From Phytophthora colocasiae (Eukaryota > Oomycota > Peronosporomycetes > Peronosporales > Peronosporaceae), in assembly GCA_018806915.1 (NCBI GenBank), contig JAGKQI010000066.1, forward strand, positions 124,001 through 188,000: DNA of 64,000 nucleotides, in the 5' to 3' direction. Positions within the stretch are counted from its first letter, which is position 1, and every line of letters begins with the position of its first letter. The position numbers and the translations under genes were made by a program. The notes beneath the pieces are model-generated. The model did not search any database, had not been told where the DNA came from, and saw only the letters and a program-made list of their open reading frames with translations. This document shows, piece after piece, positions 9,391 to 18,836 of this stretch.

Positions 9391-11630
9391 GCATTCTTCA
9401 TAAGATCTGCGACGGTCTGGGCCGATCGGGAGGAACTGGCCTTCGCGATCACATATCCCGTGAACAGATCGAACCAGATCAGTAGTTCGGTGTTGCCTTT
9501 GTTAGATCTGGGCAGGGAGGGTATGTGATCCATCGCTATGATCTGGAACGGGTATGTTGCTTGCAGATTCCCCGGCGACTCGCCCCGGATCGTGGGCCTC
9601 CCTTTTCCAGTCTCACAGTCTACACACTCGCCTACGTATCGCTGCACGCTCCGATATAATCCCCTCCAATGAAAATGATCTCGGATCCGCTGATAAGTAC
9701 GTCCGATCCCCTGATGTCCCCCTTCCAGAGTCGTATGGTAGTGGTGGAGGACATCCTGCTGTAGCGTTTCTGGAACCACAAGTCTCATCAGGCGGTCGCG
9801 ATCACCACTTGATCTCGGCCCTGGTGGGCAGTAAAACAGCAGATCTTGTTCATCTACCTCGTACTCGGAGGCGATCTTGGCGTAGGATACAGATTCGGCT
9901 CGAGTAAGATCCGCGATCTGCCCAGCCAGGTACCTCTTTAGTCCGGCGATCCAGACCTCCTCGTCCTGGGCTCGCCTGATCCGATCAATCCGCATCTCCC
10001 GGATCAGTTCCTCTTGCAGGACAGCGGCACCAGGTCGCGCTCGGGCTGCACGCGTGGCTACTGCCGACACTTGTGCAGTTCGATCTTCAACTCGAGGGAC
10101 CAACACCTCATCGAGCCGATTTAGGGTGATCAGATCGCACCGATCTGCCTCATCGTGGACCTCGATCCCGCTTCCTCGCTGCAGTGCGGCACTCGCCAAG
10201 CTATCTGCGCTCCCATTCCAGTCTCTCTTCACATGGACCAGCTCATGATCTCCCCAATTCCGCAAGTGATCTAGCACTTTCTGTTTCAGTAACGTCAATC
10301 CTGGCGCCTTGCAGTCGATCTCGCCCCGGACTTGTCGGATCACCAGATTCGAATCGCCACAAACGACCAAACGGCGGCGTTCTAACTGTGCGATCATGCC
10401 AAGACCTAGCAAGAGTCCACGGTATTCCGCTTCATTGACAGTAAGGCTTTCAGCATAATCCGATCTAGCCTTGATCACTTTCCACTCTGGTAAACTCCAC
10501 ACGATCGCGCTGAAAGCGCCTCCTCCTCGTTTCACGCGTGCCGATCCGTCGAAACTTATAACCCACAACTCCTCATCTGGGTCTACGGTGGGGATCGGCA
10601 TCTGGATCCGACGTTTTGGCTCCTTTCGTGGCGCGATCGCGATCAGAGCTTCGTCGATCTCCGATCTGGGCGTTATGTTAGCTGCGATCGCCCCCAGTAT
10701 TTCATCCTCCCCCTTCGTACACTTCGTGATCTCGAGTGTCCACGGGGACAGAAGAGCAGACCATTGTCCCAGACGTCCTTGGAGGCCGGCAGACTTGAAC
10801 AGCCAGGCAAGCGTTGAGTGTCGGGTTAGGACCTTGATCCGACGCCCCACCAACAAGGTGTAGTGTAGATCCAAGATCCGAAGTAGAGCCAACACCTCCT
10901 TTTTGGCAACATTATAATTCAGCTCGTTGGTCTTCAAGGTTCGGCTGGCAAACGCGACCGGGTGGTAGATCTGGTCGTGTTCCTGCATTAGTGCGGCGGA
11001 AATCGCCCAGTCACTAGCGTACACGATCACCACAGGTAACTTCGTCGTGTCGAAGTGGCGAAGGATCGGGGTCGACGCGATCTTGGTCTTCAAGGCTGTA
11101 AACGCCCTGTATGCCCTACCCCACCTCTCGTCACCAGTCTTTAGGCCCAGGTTGGCTCCGATCTCGCTTGAACAGGGTGAAGACATCGCCCCCAAGTCGG
11201 AATCCGGTGTACTATCGCTTCTTTGAGTCGGGATATCTAGTGATCTATCCCGATCCGATTTAAGCGCGACGGGATCTTGAGTGATCAGGTCCATGCTATC
11301 CATGATCTTTCGTAGATCTGGTCGCTTCTTCAGTTCTGCGAACTCCACCTCACGTAGTTCATATAGGACCGATGCATAGATCGCGTAATCCTCGATGAAC
11401 CGACTATAGTAATTCAAACTTCCAAGGAACGATTGCATGGATCGGAGTGATCCAGGGAATGGTAGATCCGTCAGAGACTTCAGGTCTTTCGGGTTTGCTT
11501 CCAATCCATCGATCGACACTTTGTGTCCGAGATATTCCACCTTATCCATGCCCCAGAAGCTCTTTGCCACACTGATCGAGAGATTCCACTTATCACAGGC
11601 CTCCAATAGGCCTTCCACCCGATCGCACAT
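9360..11630 (-). CDS. copy A pol: RT thumb, two RNase H domains, integrase N-terminus
   Basis: 756 codons. Residues 1-75 are the RT thumb (FWGMDKVEYLGHKVSIDGLE). About 195-290 is a Ty3-type RNase H in which the usual DASD reads YASD and the usual TDH reads TRH, so two catalytic acids are gone. About 350-490 is a second RNase H of the archaeal-like/plant type: ISFDGSARVKRGGG (Asp), NEAEYRGLLLGL (Glu), VCGDSNLVIRQV (Asp), WNGSADSLAS (Asp), all four acids present. About 640-700 is the integrase zinc finger (HHYHTTLEGGHQG, ECVDCETG), followed by MDHIPSLPRS. A single TGA separates this frame from the RT palm upstream, which is in the same frame. Confidence 0.85.
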   Translation of the reverse strand: MCDRVEGLLEACDKWNLSISVAKSFWGMDKVEYLGHKVSIDGLEANPKDLKSLTDLPFPGSLRSMQSFLGSLNYYSRFIEDYAIYASVLYELREVEFAELKKRPDLRKIMDSMDLITQDPVALKSDRDRSLDIPTQRSDSTPDSDLGAMSSPCSSEIGANLGLKTGDERWGRAYRAFTALKTKIASTPILRHFDTTKLPVVIVYASDWAISAALMQEHDQIYHPVAFASRTLKTNELNYNVAKKEVLALLRILDLHYTLLVGRRIKVLTRHSTLAWLFKSAGLQGRLGQWSALLSPWTLEITKCTKGEDEILGAIAANITPRSEIDEALIAIAPRKEPKRRIQMPIPTVDPDEELWVISFDGSARVKRGGGAFSAIVWSLPEWKVIKARSDYAESLTVNEAEYRGLLLGLGMIAQLERRRLVVCGDSNLVIRQVRGEIDCKAPGLTLLKQKVLDHLRNWGDHELVHVKRDWNGSADSLASAALQRGSGIEVHDEADRCDLITLNRLDEVLVPRVEDRTAQVSAVATRAARARPGAAVLQEELIREMRIDRIRRAQDEEVWIAGLKRYLAGQIADLTRAESVSYAKIASEYEVDEQDLLFYCPPGPRSSGDRDRLMRLVVPETLQQDVLHHYHTTLEGGHQGIGRTYQRIRDHFHWRGLYRSVQRYVGECVDCETGKGRPTIRGESPGNLQATYPFQIIAMDHIPSLPRSNKGNTELLIWFDLFTGYVIAKASSSRSAQTVADLMKNACSADLVLAR

Positions 11631-11636
11631 TTGATC

Positions 11637-13202
11637 TCATGATCCAGCCGTGATCAAGATATCGTCGATGTATGATCTCCGTCCTAGCACCGACGGGCGA
11701 CCGGGATCTTCCGGGATTCCTGATTCGAACACATCCGCAGAGCCTTCCATATCTCCGGACTGGGAGATCTTCAAAAATCCATATAGGGCATTGTCTACAA
11801 GACGTTGATAGATCTGAGGGGCGTTCTTCAGCCCGAACGGCATGCGATTCCACTCGAAAAGGCCAAATGGAGTGATGAAAGCCGAGATCGCGCGAGCTCG
11901 ATCGGTCATTGATACGACCCAGAATCCACTCGCCATGTCTAATGAACAATACCACAGAACCTTGTCAAGATCTTCTAGCAGGTCATTGATCAGAGGCATC
12001 GGGTAGATCATCAGCCTTGTGAGACCGTTCACCAGCCGATAATCGATACATAGTCGGATGTCTACACCGTTCTTCTTGATGATCACCACGATCGGAGATG
12101 CCCATGGCGATGTCGATGGCCGAATGATCTTGGCAGCTAGGAGTCCTTTGATAAGATCCGATACTTTCTCGCGAAACTGTGGCGCCACCTTTCGGACTCG
12201 TTGTGCGATCGGCTTTGCATCACCCACGTCGATATCGCATATAACACCCTTGGCCGCTGGAGGAAGTGCGTTTCCTTTCCCGATCAGGAGATGTCGCTTC
12301 TTCCAAATAATCTGTCGAAGTTTCTCGATCTCCTCCGGGGTAGCCGATCCCGGATTCCCTACTTGCAGATCTTCAATCCTGACCTCTTCGGTGGTGGAGA
12401 TCTGGATCTCTGGTACTACTGCGAGATTATCGGCTAGATCTTCGGCCGAGAAGTCGCCACTTTCGTGTAAGTGGGTCTGATCGGCGTTCTCGATCCCTTC
12501 AAGAGATGTCGGATCCGGTTCATCCGTTGATTGATCACGCAGCCTACCGTCCTTGGCTGTCAAGATCGGGGTGTCTATAACCATGGGGACGGCATCGGCG
12601 TCGGATTCATGTTTGATCTCGATTTGAAAATCTGGTTTTTCTGTTTTTACCTCGATCTCTTCTTCGCATGTCCGATCTGTCCGATCTGGGGCCTGATCTG
12701 GCAAGCTCTCATTCGTCTCAGTCTCACCGCCCCCAGCTTCGCCACTCGGGGTCTTGTCGGAACTGATCGTAATCGGTGGGGTATCCATGGGATCCGGTTG
12801 GGGATCGATGAATGCGACCTTGACTTCGACGGTATCGGTTGGTGATCGAGGTTCTAATGTCGATATTGGCGCAGGATCAGGGTCGGTCTTGGTTGCCCCA
12901 CCTCGGCGGAGTATGGATCGCGGCGTAACGTAGGTCGGCCGTTCGACCGACGGTAAGGGGATCTCTACGGATTCCTGAGGTTCTGGTCTTGCGTCCACAG
13001 TCGCTTCTAGAGCTAGATTCTGCCACTCCATGTAGCGTCGGGATCCGATCGACACAAACCCGGGGAATCGAGGCACTTTTTCTTGATCAAGTACCATTCC
13101 GACCTGTAATCTGTGATCCAATCGTAAAATCTTCTCTCTCAAATTCGTGATCACTAAGTACCGAGATTCGGCCGGGTCCGTTTTACCACGGTAGGTACCC
13201 AT
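11637..13202 (-). CDS. copy A pol: linker and reverse transcriptase palm
   Basis: 521 codons. Residues 1-60 continue the post-protease region (REKILRLDHRLQVG). Residues 60-270 are an acidic, Pro/Thr-rich linker of unknown role. RT proper begins near 290: VRKVAPQFREKVSDLIKGLL, STSPWASPIVVIIKKNG, then the Asp of [25 protein letters not shown] and the catalytic box YIDDILI. The frame stops at TGA two residues after TAGS, and the RT thumb resumes in the same frame at 11630. The TGA replaces a position where TGG (Trp) would fit. Copy B has the same TGA. An insertion ([20 protein letters not shown]) sits between fingers and catalytic box. Confidence 0.8.
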   Translation of the reverse strand: MGTYRGKTDPAESRYLVITNLREKILRLDHRLQVGMVLDQEKVPRFPGFVSIGSRRYMEWQNLALEATVDARPEPQESVEIPLPSVERPTYVTPRSILRRGGATKTDPDPAPISTLEPRSPTDTVEVKVAFIDPQPDPMDTPPITISSDKTPSGEAGGGETETNESLPDQAPDRTDRTCEEEIEVKTEKPDFQIEIKHESDADAVPMVIDTPILTAKDGRLRDQSTDEPDPTSLEGIENADQTHLHESGDFSAEDLADNLAVVPEIQISTTEEVRIEDLQVGNPGSATPEEIEKLRQIIWKKRHLLIGKGNALPPAAKGVICDIDVGDAKPIAQRVRKVAPQFREKVSDLIKGLLAAKIIRPSTSPWASPIVVIIKKNGVDIRLCIDYRLVNGLTRLMIYPMPLINDLLEDLDKVLWYCSLDMASGFWVVSMTDRARAISAFITPFGLFEWNRMPFGLKNAPQIYQRLVDNALYGFLKISQSGDMEGSADVFESGIPEDPGRPSVLGRRSYIDDILITAGS

Positions 13203-13365
13203 TGGTCACCTCTGGTCACCCACAATTTCTCCGTCGCCGATAATTTCACTCGATGCGATCTCTTCCAGATCCCCAACTGGGATATGTAGATCTTCCTCCA
13301 ATTTTACCGATCTTACCTTCTCCCCGTACAATCTCTTGCGACCGCTAAGTGGGATCCCTACTTCA

Positions 13366-14063
13366 TTAGGTAAGCACATCGATCCTCTTCGCTAGATCCA
13401 TCCGGACCCCAGCCGGAATCATGAAATCCATACCTAAGATGGTGTCTTGTCCGGATAGGTCCCCGATCCAAATATCGAAAAAGTATACCAAGTATCCTGC
13501 AAGCGTGATCTTGATCCTCGTTCTTCCCTCGGTGGTGTACACATTATCACCGATCCCAACACATTCCTGTCTCTGACTAGTGTCAAGTGGCACCCAATCT
13601 TACGAGCAAAGGCGGTATCCAAGATGGATACCTCGGCGCCAGTGTCCAGGAGCAAGATCGCTCTTTCATGATTGATCTTGCCTGAGATCTTGGCTTGGCG
13701 GAACCATTTTCCTGGTGCGTGGTATTTCCAATACCCCCTGGATTCTCCTTCCTTGAGATCCAAAGCCACTTCCGCACCAGATCGCGAGAACTCATCGATC
13801 CGGGGAAGACTCGCGATCTTAGCAGTATACGAATGCAACTTACATGTATTACCGCGCAGATCCGAATTCTCCCTATCTTGATCTCTCGATTTCTTGTTCA
13901 CATATGCATAGATGCAGTACTCAGAACGCTCGGCTCGTACCGGTTTCCAAACCGGCGAGCGTCCTAGTTTAACATCTTCTCCACCTTCTCGGGGAACAAC
14001 GCAGCGTGTCGAGCCGGATCGTACCACTTGCGGATCTGGTTGTAGAATTCTTCCATGGGGCAT
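13366..14063 (-). pseudogene. copy A protease, frameshifted
   Basis: The first frame (14063-13434) contains ERAILLLDTGAEVSILDTAF, the D-T-G motif of an aspartic protease. The second half continues in another frame (13593-13366) with LVYFFDIWIGDLSGQDTILGMDFM, where ILGMDF is the conserved second element. The shift between them (-1) occurs after RKIGC and is shared with copy B. Copy A then stops early after DLAKRIDVLT because of a one-base difference from B. Confidence 0.7.
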
Positions 14064-15193
14064 TCTCCAGCTTCATGGATCTCCCCACAACCACGGCAGG
14101 TATACAGACAGCGATCCGTTGGGTGACCCCTCTTCCCGCACTTTTCACAGGTTAGACGTCTCCAGCAGTCCAGATCCGTATGCTTCCGCGATCCACAGTG
14201 TGAACAGCGACCTCGATCGTGATCTGACGTACCCCTGCGATCCACGATCCGGGCTCGATCTTGCGCGTTCACCTGCGATCGCGACTGATCCTGTTGGTGG
14301 GGAACGCCCCCAGTGCCGATCTGCTTGTCTTCCGACGCGGCAAGATATATCCTCCGGAGATCGCCTTCAGAATCGGATACGTCCGATCCGGATATTTCCT
14401 CTGATTCCGAGCTCGGATCTTGGGTTTGGATCGCTCGTACCGCCGCTCGGGTGGGTGCTGCCGGGGCACTGGCCGGTGCCTTTTGTCTGTACTTCGATCC
14501 AAACGCAGATTTACGCTGTCTGCTTTTCGCCCGTTCCCGGGCCCGAAGTACTTCCTCCAGTTCATCGACGTCGCTCAGCCGGAGTAGGGTCAGCCGATCA
14601 GCTAACTCCGGATCTCCCAATGTCTCGATGTAGTGGTCTACATGTTCCCGGCGGGCCTTAGGGCTCCCATCCTTGATCTTCGGTCTAGCACGTAAAGCCG
14701 CCACGTTGAGCCGGTAGAGATAATCAAGGGGAGTTTCTTCCGATCGCTTGCGAGCGTGATAGTATTGCCACGCGACCGACATACCCAACCCACAATACTG
14801 GGTCTGGAAACTGTCCAGCAGATCCGCCCACTTGTTCGTCGTTCGACTGAGCTGCCTGTACCAGTTCTTTGCCGGTCCCACCATCAGATCTGCAAACGTG
14901 AGGCATTTTTCTTCTTCCGTAGCCTGATCACGCTGGAACGCTGACTTGACCTTACTGATCCAGGCCCGAGCGCGATCTTCGTCCAGATCTTTACCCGCAA
15001 AATCTTTCAGATCCGAGATCGCTGAGATCCGGACCCGCTGGATCATCGACGATCCTCCTTGACCGATCGCCGCGGATGCGAGCGCTGCTCGGCTCGACAT
15101 CTGTCCACCGGAACTTGGTATGCCCATATCGTCCGGATCGTATTCCCATGCATCCGTATCTGAGGCGGTAACGGACTCCATATCAACATCCAA
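13964..15193 (-). CDS. copy A Gag: capsid and three zinc knuckles
   Basis: 409 codons. Residues 1-45 are acidic (VTASDTDAWEYDPDDMG). The capsid-like retrotrans_gag fold follows: DLDEDRARAWISKVKSAFQ, WADLLDSFQTQYCGLG, TPLDYLYRLNVAALRAR, HVDHYIETLGD. A basic segment (RERAKSRQRKSAFGSKYRQK) and a Ser/Asp/Glu-rich stretch precede three knuckles: CSHCGSRKHTDLDC and CEKCGKRGHPTDRC (both CX2CX4HX4C), and CRGCGEIHEAGEC (one residue shorter before the His). It would assemble the particle and package RNA. The upstream Gag domain is in another frame because of an indel near 15195. Confidence 0.8.
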   Translation of the reverse strand: MDVDMESVTASDTDAWEYDPDDMGIPSSGGQMSSRAALASAAIGQGGSSMIQRVRISAISDLKDFAGKDLDEDRARAWISKVKSAFQRDQATEEEKCLTFADLMVGPAKNWYRQLSRTTNKWADLLDSFQTQYCGLGMSVAWQYYHARKRSEETPLDYLYRLNVAALRARPKIKDGSPKARREHVDHYIETLGDPELADRLTLLRLSDVDELEEVLRARERAKSRQRKSAFGSKYRQKAPASAPAAPTRAAVRAIQTQDPSSESEEISGSDVSDSEGDLRRIYLAASEDKQIGTGGVPHQQDQSRSQVNAQDRARIVDRRGTSDHDRGRCSHCGSRKHTDLDCWRRLTCEKCGKRGHPTDRCLYTCRGCGEIHEAGECPMEEFYNQIRKWYDPARHAALFPEKVEKMLN

Positions 15194-16280
15194 CTCCCCT
15201 TGATCGGCGATCGGGGTGTCGCGAGATTCCGTTCTTTTAAGAAACGATCCATCGCCATTTGAAAGTAGTCGTCCAACTTGTTGCTCGATCCAGTGGAATT
15301 AGTCGTCGAAGCGGTCTGATCTGTCCGGATCCGGCGATTTTCTTGCTGATCGGGCGTCTTGACCTCCAGTTTCGCAGCCACCGATCGCGTATCTTGTTTC
15401 TTCATGCGCGATTTCAGGAATTTGGCGCCGGGGAGGCCTAACGACATGCGTTGCAGCCTTCTCGGGCTATCGGAGTCTGGTTCCGAGGTCGCTGACGCGT
15501 AGCATGACGATCCAGTCTGATAGCCTGGATCGGGCGTCAGTGGGCGTTCGCCGACCAAGATTCTGAGAGAGTCGAATAGATCATGGGTCGCCGATTGAAT
15601 TGCTTCCAGTTCCAGGTCAAATAGGGAGTTTGGGTCGAACTCTCCAGCCACTAAGCCAGCTTCTTGGAGTAGATCAAGTAGGATCTTCACCGCGTTCAGG
15701 CGGTCAGAGCTAGTCCGGGGCTTCGACACCGGGCCGGCAAGGTTAGCGGACTTGTATGATCGTAAGAACGGGATCGTTAAGCAAGGTCTCATTTAGCATC
15801 TTCCTGTAATAGGCCTGCTCGATCGCGTCCTTGGTGATCGTCGATCCTGGGTTGATCACATCTTCTGGCTCTGAGTCTGGAGCTTTCAATTTCGTCCGGG
15901 TGCTCTTGATCTTCTTTTCTTGGTCGATCTTGAAGCAACAGTGGACTTGGTGAGCAGATTAGGTTTCGGCTTTGCTGATTCCTTATCGCTCGTGTGCGGA
16001 CCTCGATTCTCATCGAGATCCGCGGTGGCTCTGAAGGGGCCTTGGGAGGAATTCGAGGTTTTTCTTCAAGATCTGGATTGCGATCCAGGTCTGCCTCGTG
16101 CCTGTCAGTAGAGATCCTCCCAGAACTCTGCTGACCTGTGGATCTTTCTGTTTTCATCGGTGCCTCCGTCGATCCAACTTTCGTAGGCACTTCTTCCCCT
16201 TGTTCTTCTTTTACCTTGACATCTTCTTGGGACTCACGGTGATATCCGAAGTCACCAGAAGATCCGGGCACGCGCACCAT
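15043..16280 (-). pseudogene. copy A Gag N-terminal region, frameshifted
   Basis: Two frames. The first starts at the ATG at 16280, which overlaps the primer-binding site, and encodes a charged, disordered segment (KVKEEQGEEVPTKVGSTEAP). It shifts frame after KAPSE relative to copy B. The second (15792-15043) encodes SSDRLNAVKILLDLLQEAGL and SNKLDDYFQMAMDRFLKERN, then leaves frame after SPIKG. In B these pieces line up into one N-terminal Gag extension of about 390 residues. No known domain is recognised. Confidence 0.6.
16264..16279 (-). other. tRNA primer-binding site, copy A
   Basis: On the minus strand TGGTGCGCGTGCCCGG, one base after the LTR end. Its complement ends CCGGGCACGCGCACCA, which parses as a T-stem strand CCGGG, a seven-base acceptor strand, a discriminator A and CCA. 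It is identical to the site in copy B. The ATG of gag (16280) begins on the base before it. Confidence 0.75.
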
Positions 16281-17688
16281 TGTGGTGGAGCGGATCTGCC
16301 AAAATCTTGTTAAAGCAGGTCTCGATCACCACTTGCGCCCAGACACCGACTAACGGAGGGGGTCCCCCGATGATCCGTGATCTTGTTGCGTGTAGTTTCA
16401 CCTTGTGTACCCGTCGGTAGGCGGGTTACGCTCTTCCAGGTAACTTCTGAAGATGTCTTGGGACGAGAAGAATGTCTTGGGTGACGCAGGGGTGGTGAGA
16501 TAGCGTGGGAATACTTCACTCTACCTCGAAGGGGTTGATCCGGGTCACAGGCGAGTTCTCGAGCCTTGATCCGGTCGCCTGGTCTTCGATCCAGGTCTTC
16601 CAAAGGTCCAATGTTGGGGATCTGATCCCTTCCTTTACGATGCTTGCCGCTTCCTATAGCGGGTGTCTTGATGGGTTGAGAGTCGACGAGATCGTCAGGC
16701 CAAGCAGCCAATTCCTTCCGATCCGTAGTTCGCACGTAAAGGATAGATCACTAGATAGGGTAAAACTGGCCAATGCATTATCCAGAATTAACCTCTATGC
16801 TAGATCTCTTCTCCTTACCTTCTTGATGCTGGTGGGTCAATGTTATTCCCGGTTCCAGTCTTGGATGAAGGCACTTGTGAGGTCCAGAGCAAATTCGATT
16901 CTGTTTATGATTATTCCTATGTCTACTAGTCCCATCCTCATCCGCTATCCTACGATTACCTGACATCCGGCTACACAGCTGCCCCTCCGATCTTCGATCT
17001 CGATCTCACCTAAGCCCTGATCGCGATCTCGATCTACCGATCTACCGATCTGCCGATCTGTCGATCTGTCGATCTGCCGATCTCGATCAGCCGATCTGTC
17101 GATCTGTCGATCTGCCGATCTCGATCAGCCGATCTGCCGATCAGCCGATCTCGATCAACCATCTCGATCATCGATCTTGGTCCACCGTCTTGAACACTGA
17201 TCTCGATCAGCAACCTTCATACTTGATCTCGCGTGCCTGTGTCGTCGACATTCCAGATCTTGATCTTCCTGGACTTGACCACCGCTCCCCATGCGACCAA
17301 CGCTGCCATCATGTCCCCTCGGCAGCATCTCACGGTTATGTTGTCACCGGCCCACCATAGATCGCACCGGTCCCGACCCTCTGCTGCCTTGATCTCCTTC
17401 TCATGCGACCTCAGGCAAGGCGCCCTTTTCTCCTCCGACCCTGAGCCGCTACGCGGGACCGTACGGCGGGTTCTCCAATCACTTAGTCTCACTCGACCAA
17501 GACGCCATCCATTCATCGCTGGCGAGATCGAGACGAACATCGATCTGGATCCATTCGTCAGCCATCGTTCGCGCAATCTGGGGTCATCAACTGACATCTT
17601 GCTTCGCCAGAGGCCCCTGTCGCTTGATCCGACTCTCTCTGGGCCTGACGTTGCCTTTTCTCGGATTTCTTATTCGCGCTTCACCACA
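16281..17688 (-). repeat. 5' LTR of copy A
   Basis: 1408 bp with mirrored ends: TGTGGTGG at 16281 and CTTCACCACA ending at 17688, matching the TGTGGTG...CACCACA ends of the LTRs of copy B. The part next to the primer site is nearly identical to B. The middle (about 16450-16980) is clearly related but changed. The outer part (U3, about 16985-17688) is so different from B that only scattered blocks align. It contains a GATC-based 8-mer array in place of B's 23-bp repeats. Confidence 0.75.
16985..17220. repeat. short-period GATC array in the LTR of copy A
   Basis: The 8-mers CGATCTGC, CGATCTGT, CGATCTAC and related CGATCTCGATCAGC units follow each other for about 200 bp, so GATC recurs every 6-10 bases. 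The block CGATCTGTCGATCTGTCGAT appears twice, showing higher-order duplication. It lies in U3, where promoter and enhancer elements of an LTR normally sit. Confidence 0.85.
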
Positions 17689-18120
17689 ATGTGGACATCG
17701 TTGTCAGAGCAGCTGAAGGCGAAAAAGCTTCGGCTACTGGCGAAACCTAGCGACACCAGATGGGGATCTTTACTGGAGTGCTTCAACACGATCTTAGCCG
17801 CCGAGAGTTTCCTGTACTCAGCGGTGTCTGCATGGGAGTTTCTTGCTGCCAAGAGGAAGAAGCAAAAGAAGAAGCGTCGCGAAGTCTACGATTTGGTCCG
17901 ACACCTTCTTGCCTCGTCTTACGAAGGCCGTGGCTGTTCTTAAGCCCATTGGGAAGATACTGAGCGGAATGATACTCCACTCTCCGAAGTTTATCGCGAG
18001 TTCTGTGAACTACCTACTTGCATTGATGAGGCCGGGCTAACAGCTAATGACACGAAGGCAGTCAAGGCTCTGATAAAGAAGCGTCTCGAATTCGTGTACA
18101 ACGAGGCTCATGGCTTAATG
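17689..18120 (+). pseudogene. hAT-type transposase fragment
   Basis: Three adjacent frames give WTSLSEQLKAKKLRLLAKPS then DTRWGSLLECFNTIL, then TKAVAVLKPIGKILSG, then PLSEVYREFCELP, VKALIKKRLEFVYNEAHG. This order (P..TRW..., LKPI, LSEVYR.F, FVY.(D/E)AHG) fits the RNase H-like transposase body of oomycete hAT elements. Two frameshifts separate the pieces and it ends at AHGLMA, where such proteins usually continue to a final hATC region. The left side is cut exactly at the LTR of copy A (17688/17689), so A inserted into this gene. Confidence 0.6.
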
Positions 18121-18832
18121 GCTATTTTAAATTCTTTAATATAGAGTTCAATTTACCTTGTTACGACAAGTGCTATCTGCCTGTTGCTTCTCGTAAGTAC
18201 TAGGCCGCAGCAAGACTAAGTGCTGTGTGATCTCTCACCTATCAAGCCCTTTATGGGGAGATCAGTGTAACGTAGAAACCTGAGAGGACCCACCTATTCC
18301 ATTTCATAGTTGGGTCGTTTGTCTTGTCTCTAGCGGTAGCCCATTTCATATTGTACGTTTGGACAGGTTCTGAGAGCTAGACAGTCGCTCTTAGGATGCT
18401 CGGTAGACTGTTGTATATAACCGATTGTGAATTGGTTTATTGCCTTCTAGATTAGAGGGTGGAGCGCGAAAGTTAAGGGGATACCAGACAGACAAGGTAT
18501 CTGGTAGACATTCCCTAGTTGACCTGGAGTACTTGCTCACTGCTCAAGGAAAGAATAAGAGCAGCTGTATATTTGTACATCGGAGCACTGTATTGCGGTT
18601 ATCTCGGAAGTCTAGTAACAAGGGCTTCCCATTGTATTTATCTCTCTTTTGACGACAGAAATCTCTGGAGAACACTAGTGTCTACCAGAGAACGTTCAAC
18701 TCCCAAGCGCTCCTGTGAGGACCAGAAGGACATCCGACGGTCTACGCAAGGTACCCTCACTCTCACACACACTCTCTCGACCCCGGCGAGGGTCAATTTA
18801 CCAAGGGAACGAACCTACGAGGACAGCACAAG
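18121..18832. other. non-coding, LTR-like segment of unknown origin
   Basis: No convincing gene. AT-rich, with a TATA-like GTTGTATATAACC near 18411-18423. It is bounded by an exact 10-bp direct repeat TCAATTTACC (18148-18157 and 18793-18802). It could be a solo LTR or another decayed insertion, but neither end shows clear TG/CA or inverted termini. Confidence 0.3.
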
Positions 18833-18836
18833 ATAA

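Larger units (their letters stand above)
7245..17688 (-). mobile_element. dual-RNase H Ty3/Gypsy element, copy A (3' truncated)
   Basis: On the minus strand: 5' LTR (16281-17688), primer site, gag, protease, RT, two RNase H domains, integrase, chromodomain, then the antisense accessory ORF. The 3' LTR and the N-terminal half of the accessory ORF are missing, and the left end passes into a diverged relative near 7415. The internal region is nearly identical to copy B in reverse orientation. GATC occurs roughly once per 33 bp in 8461-9060 (about 20 in 600 bp by eye, against an expectation of about 2.5). It sits in a hAT transposase relic on its right. Confidence 0.85.

Noticed and set aside
8899..9528. 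Plus-strand frame of 209 codons over the integrase of copy A
   Set aside because: Antisense to a clear integrase core and poor in any recognisable motif; explained by the base composition of the GATC-rich element.
16985..17220. CRISPR-like array
   Set aside because: Units are contiguous 8-mers without unique spacers, in a eukaryotic LTR. It is simple tandem repetition.
18148..18802. Solo LTR or hAT MITE bounded by TCAATTTACC repeats
   Set aside because: The 10-bp direct repeats are exact, but the enclosed segment lacks TG/CA or inverted ends, so I kept it only as a low-confidence segment.
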